From positions 1 to 64,000 of the forward strand of contig NC_057375.1 in NCBI RefSeq assembly GCF_016906535.1: 64,000 nucleotides of DNA. Reading direction: 5' to 3'. The first letter of the stretch is position 1; each line of letters starts with the position of its first letter. A model generated the notes under the pieces. It worked only from the letters and a program-made list of their open reading frames with translations. It did no database searches and was not told the origin of the DNA. Positions 56,454 to 64,000 of the stretch are shown here, one piece after another. Made by a program: the position numbers and the translations under genes. The DNA is from Rhizoctonia solani. Its lineage: Eukaryota > Basidiomycota > Agaricomycetes > Cantharellales > Ceratobasidiaceae.

Positions 56454-57390
56454 CATTTATTCCTGTCATTACTCTATGCAATGCTCATATTGACTGTATG
56501 TGTTACATACTGTTCAATAGAGCTCCTTTGCCTGTTCTAACGCTGCCTGTCATGTGCTCATACAATAAGATCTCATGGAGATATTAGCTTCACAAGATTC
56601 TATCTATGTGGCTCAAGTACCTTACTAATCATTATATTCATATCTTTACATCTAGCTCATCACATGACTAGCTCTAACTTGGGAAATCAACCTTATTCCT
56701 AGCTTAGTTGAGTTGTACCTCTCATGAGATTACTAAGGCTTCCTTATTAGTAATTTCTAGTGGCACTGCAAATCCTGCTTATAAGTCATTCTGCTTGCCA
56801 CCAGAATGACTCACACTAATGACTCACTCTAAGTGCTCATTGGCTGCCAAGCATTTCTTGATAGACTGAGTCATGTATTAGATGTTTCTATTGTTAACTA
56901 ATTGCAGTTCAACCCAAGAGCAGTCACATTCTGTCCTAGTCATATCTGTGCCTTCCCACCCACCAATCAAAATCTTAGGAAGCACAGTCCTAAGTAAGTC
57001 ATACTCATGATCTGACTAGGTGAATGACTCAGTGAACTTGCCACTCTAGGTATAAAAGGGGACTCTTGCATACCTTGGAGGGCACCCTGCCTACCACTCC
57101 ACTCACTGTTACTGTTGACTGTCACTCTTGGGTTTGGACTTGCCCCCCTCAATTGTGTGATATATTGTGCTCAAGACTTCATAAACTTAACTCAGAAGTG
57201 GATCTCCCAAGTACCCATAGTGTGGAAAGGTAGTAGATCCAATACAGAGTTCTTAGATTAAGTGAACAGAAGGCAATCATCCTTACAGAAGGATATATAC
57301 TAAGTAACCAGTTAGTTCCTGCAACTAGGAGTGAAACTTACATAACTATCTCTGCCAAAGGGAGCCTGAGCCAGTACTCTTGCTCTTACA
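56454..57390. other. Noncoding stretch with a TATA box
   Basis: GGTATAAAAGGGGACTC near 57050 is a strong TATA-like promoter word followed by a pyrimidine-rich stretch, as in an LTR. Ends and TSD could not be defined. No gene recognised. Confidence 0.3.
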
Positions 57391-57395
57391 GAAAT

Positions 57396-57665
57396 TGTCC
57401 TGGATGTCCTATGGGGCATCAAGGCAGCTGGTGCTTGTGGCCATGTGGTTACAAGTAAGACAACCATGTAAAGGTGGCAGGGGTACTACCTACAACAAAA
57501 CTATCTAACTACAATGACCACGCGCTATAAGGCAGTGGCAAACTATGTAAGAACAGCAAGAGCAATGCTTAAGGTGTGTATCTAAGTATTTACTGGCTTA
57601 AGGCCTTGTACAGTGTAGGGGATGCAACAAGAGGTAATTGACCTGGGTGTAAGTGTGTCTACACA
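57396..57665 (+). mobile_element. Internally deleted family D solo LTR (270 bp)
   Basis: TGTCCTGGATGTCC ... GTGTCTACACA, flanked by exact GAAAT (57391-57395 and 57666-57670). It lacks about 320 bp of the middle: the GACCTGGGTGT segment is joined directly to AAGTGTGTCTAC. Confidence 0.85.
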
Positions 57666-57863
57666 GAAATACTTACTAAGACACTTCATGCTGAGAAAGG
57701 ATATATCTGTAGTTAATTGTATTCAAGATAGCTAGACCCAGAGAACCCTAAAGAAGCTACTTGTTTACTTAGCTTGGAAATGGGGAATCTTCCAACACAG
57801 ACTCTGCTCAGCACCAGAGTCTCAACCTCTTTTCCCCCAATTTACAACAAGAAGCCTGGTGCT

Positions 57864-58299
57864 TACAACTGCCAAGATGCCATGTCAAGCCTTGCCAAGA
57901 TGCTGCACCAAGACCGTGTGATGTTCCTCCACAGCCTGCAGTTGCTTCTTACTGGATAAAGTATTTGGTTTCTTTATTTGTAAATAGTGCTCCACTTGTG
58001 TATATAAACCACAGGAAAGTTACTTGGAGTCCCCAAGTGATTTTACCTTGCCTAATATTACAGACAGGTCCCAGCAGCCAGCCAGTAGTGTTAAGGCCTT
58101 AAGCCTTTTTACTTACCAGTTGATATCACAGTAGTTAGTGGCTCACCATCCTTGGGCCTTTCATCATTGTAGATTGGCCCCTCCTTGTTGCCTTATGCAA
58201 TGTTCCCAGTAGTGTGGACTAGACCAGCCAGCTCAGTGTATTAGCTACAGCCATAAGTACCTGCCACTAGCAAGTTACCTACCTTACAGTAGGGTTACA
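57864..58299 (+). mobile_element. Diverged, partly deleted family C solo LTR (436 bp)
   Basis: It starts TACAACTGCCAAGATGCC (first TG lost and about 100 bp missing) and ends CAGTAGGGTTACA. Flanks GTGCT (57859-57863 and 58300-58304) match exactly. The most diverged family C copy here. Confidence 0.7.
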
Positions 58300-58555
58300 G
58301 TGCTGGTCTTAGGTGCCAACCCCACTTGGTCCCAGACAATGTCTTGGACAAAGGCACTGCTTCATACTCCATCTGCAGTATCAGTCTCTGGGTGGTCAAT
58401 GGCTTCCCACATTTCTGGTCAGTGATTTCTGGCTTATGTGCCAGACCAGCCCCAAACAAGTAATTTAAATGCATAGAAATCAACCAGGGAACAAGATACT
58501 GGTTGGCATTATGCCTAGACCACACCAGCCCAATATGGACACAGTTGACAATTTC

Positions 58556-59305
58556 TGCACTGGACATGGTCACATGACCAGTACAAGTGTTTGCATGCTG
58601 GCCCCAGCCCAAATTTTGGGGATAGTGTTGTAACCACACTGTAAGGTGGGTTACTTGCTAGCAGTGGGTGCTTGTGGTGTACTACTACTACAATGTTTAT
58701 GTAATTGTCTAACTAGGCTATACTACTACTATCCTAAGTTGCTTAAGGCAACAACTAACTGTCTACTGACAATGCAGGGGGCCTTAGGCCTGGAGGTGTG
58801 GTGAGTGAATATAAGGGGTGAGTGGTTTTATTACTGGGGGCCAGCTACTTAGCTGGCTGGTGATATCCTCCTCTGTGAATGAGAGACAAGGTAAAATTGA
58901 CTTGGGGTCTCCAAGCAATTTCCCTACTGTATATATAGACAAAAGCTCTAACTACATGTGGTCTGTGCATGTGTGAATAGAAGACTACAAGTGAAAAAGG
59001 AAGCATGCTGCAGGCTGCATAGAAGCATGGATTTCTCCTAAGCAGCCTTGGCACAACATCTTGGTGCGGCATTGGCATAATAAGTGCTGAGATCATGTGA
59101 TTGAAAAACTAAAGATATCAAGTCCATAAAAATACTAAAAATACTAAAATAATAGAAAAACTGTGCAAGTTAATGGTATAACTTAAGGAGTGTAACAGAT
59201 AGCAGGTGTAATCATGGGTTGTCAGCAGAGGAATAGTAGGGCTCTATGACTTAGTGGTCAAGCTGGTTCAATTCCAGCCAGTTTTATTTTCCTCTGTTTA
59301 TGACA
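58556..59305 (+). mobile_element. TRIM LTR interrupted by a family C solo LTR
   Basis: TGCACTGGACATGGTC ... CTCTGTTTATGACA, flanked by exact ATTTC (58551-58555 and 59306-59310). The A-box word is here TGACTTAGTGG, from 59247. Confidence 0.82.
58626..59197 (-). mobile_element. Family C solo LTR (572 bp) inside a TRIM LTR
   Basis: TGTTGTAACCACACTG ... AAGGAGTGTAACA, flanked by exact GATAG (58621-58625 and 59198-59202). Its target is immediately next to the one used by the 38376 copy in another TRIM LTR. Confidence 0.9.
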
Positions 59306-59652
59306 ATTTCCTCAGACCTATAATTGATGAGCTTCTAAAGTTCTGGAGTGATAGGATGGCAATTCAGAATCAGGGTAAGCTAATATTGGTTCATACATAT
59401 ATACCTATCTGAGACAGAGGTTTCAGTTAGAGAGAATATCATAAGCTTTGTGGTGTTGGTTGCATGCATATGTAATTCACAAGCTCCTTGGGACACTTGA
59501 CAGATTTGGTGGTACTGAGAGCACTCAACCATGTACAGTGTGCTGGTGTCCTCACCAAGAGCTCCATGAGTTTAATGAAGGTGGTATACATGTGCTGAGT
59601 TATCTCATGCTGGTGCATTTAGTTTTTTGTTGTAACCAAGCTATATAGCTGG

Positions 59653-59685
59653 TGTCATAAGCAGAGGAAAATAGAACTAGCCAGA
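59653..59685 (-). mobile_element. Fragment of a TRIM LTR cut by a family C LTR
   Basis: TGTCATAAGCAGAGG up to CTAGCCAGA matches the first 33 bases of TRIM LTRs in this orientation. The remainder, expected to begin ATTGAACC, is not on the other side of the adjoining LTR, since that LTR belongs to a longer element. Confidence 0.75.
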
Positions 59686-60250
59686 TGTTATAACCTCCTT
59701 ACCTATACCATTGTCCGGACAATTTTTCTGATATTTTCACTATTTTTTACGAACCCTTTATCTTATGTTTTTTAATCACGTGGCCTTGGCGCTTATTATG
59801 CCAAGATGCCGCGCCAAGATGCCGCGCCAAGGGCGCTTAGGAGAAATCCACGCTTCTGCGCAGCCCGCAGCACTCTTCTTATCTCCATTATGTACTTCTT
59901 TTCTCATGCACAGACCATGTAGATAGCGCCCCTTTGCATATATATACAGCAGGAAAATTGCTTGGAAACCCCAAGTCAATTTACCTTGTCTCTTACCCAT
60001 TAGAGAAGGTATCCAGCCAGCTAAGTAGCTGGCCCTCAGTAGTCAGAAGCCACTTACCCCCTTACCTCACCTACCACACCTCCAGGCCTCTGGCCCCTCC
60101 GCATTGACAGTAGATAGCTAGTTGTTGCCCTAAGCAACTTAGTTAGTTAGTAGTTAGCTTTACTTAGTTAGATTACATAAGTAGTGTAGTAGTATGGCCT
60201 TAAGCGCCTGCCCCCACTAGCAAGTACCCACATTACAGTGGTGTACAACA
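59686..60250 (+). mobile_element. 5' LTR, family C, of the third Ty3/Gypsy element
   Basis: TGTTATAACCTCCTTACC ... GTGGTGTACAACA, 565 bp. Left flank CCAGA, right TTGTA: no TSD, as expected for one LTR of an element that continues rightward. It is followed by a leader, gag and pol in the same orientation. This fixes the direction of all family C LTRs. Confidence 0.82.
59937..59946 (+). promoter_or_regulatory. TATA box in the family C LTR
   Basis: CATATATATA lies about two thirds into the LTR, followed by the CAGCAGGAAAATTGCTTGG stretch conserved in the family C copies. It is a plausible Pol II start region for the retrotransposon. Confidence 0.5.
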
Positions 60251-60635
60251 TTGTAAAATTGACTTCTTGTAGGCTTGATCAACAAACAAGAAGACTCCTA
60301 GTACTAGCACAAGGGAAAAAACCGTGATTGGGGCTACCTTGTGGGACATAATAATCAAAAGTCCCACCCCATGTAGTACCAAATTGATATAAGGCTAACA
60401 AGTCCTATTGTCTGCATACCACAAGTTTTGCTGGAACTCTGCAGTTTGCAACCCTAGACAGCTGAAGTACCTGCTTGCAAAAAACCCGCTCATATCACAA
60501 TTGCCAGATCTGTTGATTTGTTGTAGGGATTGTCCAATGCTAGGTATTTGACGCAAGGGTTTAATGTATATACACTGCAAAAAAACCACTCATAAGTCCT
60601 GCATCAGGCATCTACCCCACGCCGTTTCCAACCAT
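60251..60635 (+). other. Untranslated leader of the third Ty3/Gypsy element
   Basis: Co-linear with 39049-39870 (landmarks AACAAGAAGAC, ACTAGCACA, GTACCAAATTG, TCTGCATACCAC, GGGA(C/T)TGTCCAATGCTAGGT, CATAAGTCCTG). That second leader carries a family B LTR. No canonical tRNA primer site was identified after the LTR. Tf-type elements self-prime, so none is required. Confidence 0.55.
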
Positions 60636-60640
60636 TCCAT

Positions 60641-61069
60641 TGTCATAAACAGAGGAAAATAGAACTAGCCGGAATTGAACCAGCTTGACCACTAAGCCAT
60701 AGAGCCTATTCCTCTGCTGACAACCCATGATTACACCTGCTACCCCCCAAATTTGGGTTGGGCCAGCATGCAACCACTTGTACTGGTCATGTGACCGTGT
60801 CCAGGACACTGCCCCCCTTTTTTGGGTGGGCAGCGCCCCTGTGAAAAGTTTTTCCCATGGTGGGAATAGAACTGGTGTCCTTCCAAGTTCTACCAAGTGT
60901 CATAAACAGAGGAAAATAGAACTAGCCGGAATTGAACCAGCTTGACCACTAAGCCATAGAGCCCTATTATTCCTCTGCTGAAACCCATGATTACACCTGC
61001 TACCCCCCAAATTTGGGCTTGGGCCAGCATGCAACCACTTGTACTGGTCATGTGACCGTGTCCAGGACA
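60641..61069 (-). mobile_element. Complete TRIM element: two ~170-bp LTRs around an 89-bp middle
   Basis: The LTRs are 60641-60808 (168 bp) and 60898-61069 (172 bp), nearly identical. Outer flanks are exact TCCAT (60636-60640 and 61070-61074), so both LTRs came in as one insertion. On the minus strand the middle begins CTTGGTAGAACTTGG, a possible primer site starting TGG two bases after the LTR. It ends in a purine tract AAAAAAGGGGGGCAG right before the 3' LTR. No coding capacity. It lies in the leader of the third Ty3/Gypsy element. Solo LTRs of it are at 15237, 36415, 38301, 58556, 59653 and 62883. Confidence 0.85.
60913..60956 (-). promoter_or_regulatory. tRNA-like A box, B box and T-run in the TRIM LTR
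   Basis: The minus strand reads TGGCTTAGTGG (A-box type, 60956-60946), then GGTTCAATTCC (B-box type, 60938-60928), then TTTT (60916-60913). Both words match the Pol III consensus, but they start only 18 bases apart, far closer than in a tRNA gene, and no cloverleaf can be drawn. The copies are conserved across the TRIM LTRs. Activity is unproven. Confidence 0.4.
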
Positions 61070-61186
61070 TCCATCTACACGCTCTGGCGTCCCACACCCT
61101 TACTCCTGTCCTTCTAGCTGCCTCTTGACATTCCATTCCAACCCACTCCCAACCAGCCTCTTGCAGCTCATCCCACTCCGCAAGAC

Positions 61187-62369
61187 TTGCCAAGGATGGA
61201 ACCAGAGCCGTCCATTACCGCTCTCCTCAAGGCTATCACAGCCCTCACAGCTACAGTTGGGTCCTTACAGGACCAAATTAGATTGCAGAGCCAACAGCTC
61301 ATCAAGCTCAAGGCCATATGCAAGGAGAGACCGCCAACCTACTTGGTGACAAGGACCAAGGAACCCAAGCCAGCCTGGCCCATTGACTGGGCCTGTCACT
61401 CCCCCACTCACACAGGGGGAGAAGCCCACACTCCAGGAACGGTTAGGCCTGGACTCAAGGCCCCCTTCCACCCATCAAGGGGTACCAGTTTTGACTCAGA
61501 AGAAGAAGAGCCAAGAAGGGAACCCAAGAAAGAGCCTCAAGGAACGCCTAGAAGGCATCTCAGCTCCCTCATCCTTTTGACTCAGGTCTAGCGTAAAAAG
61601 ACCCAAGATGGAGCTTCCTGATCCTTACAAGGGAGATACTAGGGGACAAAAAGCCACCCAATGGCTAGACTGCATGCTCCTATGGGTAGCCCTGCACAGG
61701 GACCAGTTTGACAAGGAGGAGCAGATGGTTGTGTGGATCTTAAACCACATGACAGACAAAGCAGCCAATTGGGCGCTCCCCCTTATTGGGGCCATCATCA
61801 AGGGCAAGGGGAATCCCCCTACTACCATCCCGGCCTTAACGGCCAATTCAAGGAAGCCTTTGCCAATCCAGATGCAAAAAGGGCAGCCGCCAGGAAGATT
61901 GCTGCGCTAACCCAGACATCCACCACGTCTGAGTATGTTACCAAATTCTGCAATCTCATAGCAGAACTAGATTGGAACAAAGAGGTGTATATTGCCCAAT
62001 TCACACACAGTCTTCACTGGAAGGTCAAAGAACTCCTGTCCACCAAGGACAACATACCTGACAAGTTGGAGGCCATTTTGCTGCCTCCATCAAAATTGAT
62101 AACACTTGCCGGGAAAATGAGGAGAATCAGCCAAAAAAGCAACCAGCCAAGTCCTGGTCACTGCAACCACTTCCACCACTACTACCCAACGGGTCTGCTT
62201 ATCAGAGGATCCTAACTATGTCACACTGGAAGAAAGGGATTGCCGCTGCGCTTCTGGACTCTGCGTCAAATGTGGGCAGAAGGGTCACAGGATTAAGCAA
62301 TGCCCCAATGGCTGGAAAGCAACCATCAAGGCAGCCAAGATTGCGGAGGACAAATTGGGAAAAGAATAG
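61187..62369 (+). pseudogene. Gag of the third Ty3/Gypsy element
   Basis: Starts EPEPSITALLKAITALTATV (coiled-coil-like) and passes a charged linker with SEEEEPRREPKKEPQ. After a frameshift it enters the capsid core MELPDPYKGDTRGQKATQWL (61608). It shifts again near 61840 to IAALTQTSTTSEYVTKFCNL and IAQFTHSLHWKVKELLS. It shifts once more to the zinc knuckle CVKCGQKGHRIKQC near 62255-62300, ending at a TAG near 62368. The upstream CCRCASGLC-like text matches other Tf2-type Gags. Multiple shifts make it nonfunctional. Confidence 0.78.
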
Positions 62370-62394
62370 GGCCAAGGAAAACTGCCAAACCCTT

Positions 62395-64000
62395 GAGCCC
62401 AAAATTAAACATTTCTGATGTATCTTGTGTTGAAATTGTATCTGTGGCTTTGGACTTGAATAAAAAACCACTTCACATCAATCTACAAATGAGCAATTAC
62501 CCGGCAGAACCTCTAAAAATCCTTATAGACTCAGGAGCAACATCTAATTTATCTCACCCTCCATAGTTGAAAATATAAAATCCCAAAAACCCTACTCAAA
62601 AATCCACAAGTAGTGAGGATGTTAGATGGTACTATTTCACAGACTGGTCACATTTGGCACCAAGTTCATCTCACAGTTTTGGCCAATGGCCACACCCATT
62701 CCATTCCTTTCCTAGTTTGTCCAATAGGCAAAACCCCAGCTATACTTGGCATGACATGGCTCACTAACAAATCTCCCTTAATTGACTGGCAACATGGGAT
62801 AGTCACATTCCCGGAACAGGCACAGATAGCATCAGAGGAGGAGGCAGATCCCAACCCCTTGGCAGATCTACCAGAACAATATTGTCATAAACAGAGGAAA
62901 ATAGAACTAGCCGAATTGAACCAGCTTGACCACTAAGCCATAGAGCCCTATTATTCCTCTGCTGACAACCCATGATTACACCTGCTACCCCCCAAATTTG
63001 GGCTTGGGCCAGCATGCAACCACTTGTACTGGTCATGTGACCGTGTCCAGGACAAATATCACAAGTTTGCCAAGGTCTTTGGAGAAGAGGAATTCAAGAC
63101 CCTTCCGCCCCACAGGGAATACAACATATCCATAGACTTCTTGCCAGATGCCAAGCTATCCCCTGGACCAATTTATGGCATGACTGACTCAGAATCAAAA
63201 GCGCTAAAGCAACATATTGACAAGGAGCTGGCAACAGGCAAAATCTGCCCTAGTACCTCCTCCGCCAGTGCACCAGTCATGTTTGTTAAAAAGGCAGATG
63301 GTTCTCTTAGGCTAGTGGTAGACTATTGGAAGCTCAATGACGTCACCTACAAGAATGTCTACCCTCTCCCCAGGCAAGACAATCTGATGGCCAAACTTAG
63401 GAACGCAAAATTGTTTACCAAGCTGGACGCTGGGGGTACAACAACATCAGGATCAAGGAAGGAGATGAATGGAAGACAGCATTCAGGACAAAAGATGGGC
63501 TATTTGAATATCTGGTAATGCTGTTTGGCCTTACTAATGCCCCAGCCGCCTTCCAACATTTCATGAACAACTTGTTTAGGGACCTCATTGACGTCACTGT
63601 GGTTATTTACTTGGACATATATTGATCTTCTCAGAAGACCCTAAGGACCACCCAACCCATGACAGGCAAGTCCTATCACAGCTAATGATGAATCAGTTGT
63701 TTTGCAAACTTTCAAAGTGCCATTTCCACGTTACTATGGTTGATTACCTTGGCATTGTCATATCCCCTGCAGGCTTCTCAATGGACCAGAAGAAGATTGA
63801 GGCAGTCATGTTGTGGCCCCAACCCAAAACAGTCAAACAAGTCCAAGCCTTTTGGGTTTTGTGAATTATCTTTGCCACTTCATCCCTAATTTCAGTTCCA
63901 TTGCACAACCACTCCACAACCTTACCAAGAAGAAAATCCTGGACATGGAGTACACAGGAAGAAGAAGCATTCCAGGAGTTGAAATCCCTGGTTACCCAGT
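62395..64000 (+). pseudogene. Protease-RT part of the third Ty3/Gypsy element, runs off the window
   Basis: Protease motif ILIDSGATSNLSHP near 62515-62560, followed by a frame break. Then RMLDGTISQTGHIW and ILGMTWLTNKSPLIDW (62613-62880). The connector is split by a TRIM LTR (62883-63054) and resumes YHKFAKVFGEEEFKTLP. RT blocks follow: VKKADGSLRLVVDYWKLND (near 63290), FTKLDAGG then a shift, [16 protein letters not shown] (near 63530) and VVIYLDIY where YLDD is expected (near 63610). The RT connection MDQKKIEAVMLWPQPKTVKQ is at 63780-63840. The first catalytic region is frame-broken and the YLDD box has lost its second Asp. RNase H, integrase and the 3' LTR should lie to the right. Confidence 0.82.
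62883..63054 (-). mobile_element. TRIM LTR (solo, 172 bp) inside pol
   Basis: TGTCATAAACAGAGG ... GTGTCCAGGACA, flanked by exact AATAT (62878-62882 and 63055-63059). Removing it and one TSD copy restores the frame from DLPEQY to HKFAKVFGEEEF, matching the homologous region at 41850. Confidence 0.93.

Noticed and set aside
60898..61069. A tRNA gene on the minus strand of the TRIM LTR
   Set aside because: A- and B-box words are present but 18 bases apart. There is no room for anticodon and variable arms, and no cloverleaf can be drawn.

Overview
This window is the left end of a fungal chromosome. It opens with about 84 bases of (CCTAA)n, read as TTAGG on the other strand, and runs inward through 64 kb of gene-poor, repeat-rich subtelomere. 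A filamentous basidiomycete, most likely an Agaricomycete, is suggested by four things: short 50-90 nt GT-AG introns, a Plavaka-like (CACTA) transposase remnant, a Helitron with a Rep-helicase, and chromodomain Ty3/Gypsy elements of the Tf2 type. A Rhizoctonia/Cantharellales affinity is only a guess. No ribosomal RNA, genuine tRNA, CRISPR array or bacterial-type operon was seen.

Layout. 1-4.3 kb: telomere abutting a multi-exon SNF2-family helicase gene whose 5' end is missing. 4.4-7 kb: a diverged tandem duplication and a dead Plavaka-type gene. 7-12.3 kb: noncoding DNA with two solo LTRs. 12.4-14.35 kb: an 83-bp satellite with a palindromic core. 14.35-16.55 kb: a pogo/Tigger-like element fragment carrying a solo LTR and a 172-bp TRIM LTR. 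16.6-23.2 kb: LRR/F-box-like genes, an inverted-repeat element, a PD-(D/E)XK-like gene and a pristine hAT-type MITE. 24-28.4 kb: two oppositely oriented pieces of a chromoviral Ty3/Gypsy element. 28.4-32.6 kb: a decayed Helitron on the minus strand. 33.4-39.6 kb: nested solo LTRs, a second satellite locus and TRIM LTRs. 39.6-44.8 kb: a second Ty3/Gypsy element ended by a 2.1-kb palindromic Tc1-like element. 45-48 kb: more solo LTRs. 48.7-49.7 kb: a papain-family (C1A) protease gene with a frameshift. 50-54.9 kb: a GC-rich MITE and a pogo-family transposase. 55-60 kb: nested LTRs. 59.7-64 kb: a third Ty3/Gypsy element that runs off the right edge.

The main result is an insertion history that can be read base by base. 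I reconstructed about six LTR families (called A to F here) and a miniature retrotransposon (TRIM) of two ~170-bp LTRs around an 89-bp middle. Most insertions are bounded by TG..CA ends and 5-bp target-site duplications, so LTR-LTR recombination rather than random decay has shaped the locus. Three of the seven family-C LTRs sit inside copies of the TRIM LTR, which itself carries tRNA-like A and B box motifs. This suggests a Ty3-like element homing to a Pol III-like promoter carried by another mobile element. Few genes look intact: the 18.65-19.5 kb LRR-like gene and possibly the 21.2-22.3 kb nuclease-like gene. Everything else with a recognisable domain carries stops, frameshifts, missing ends or catalytic substitutions.
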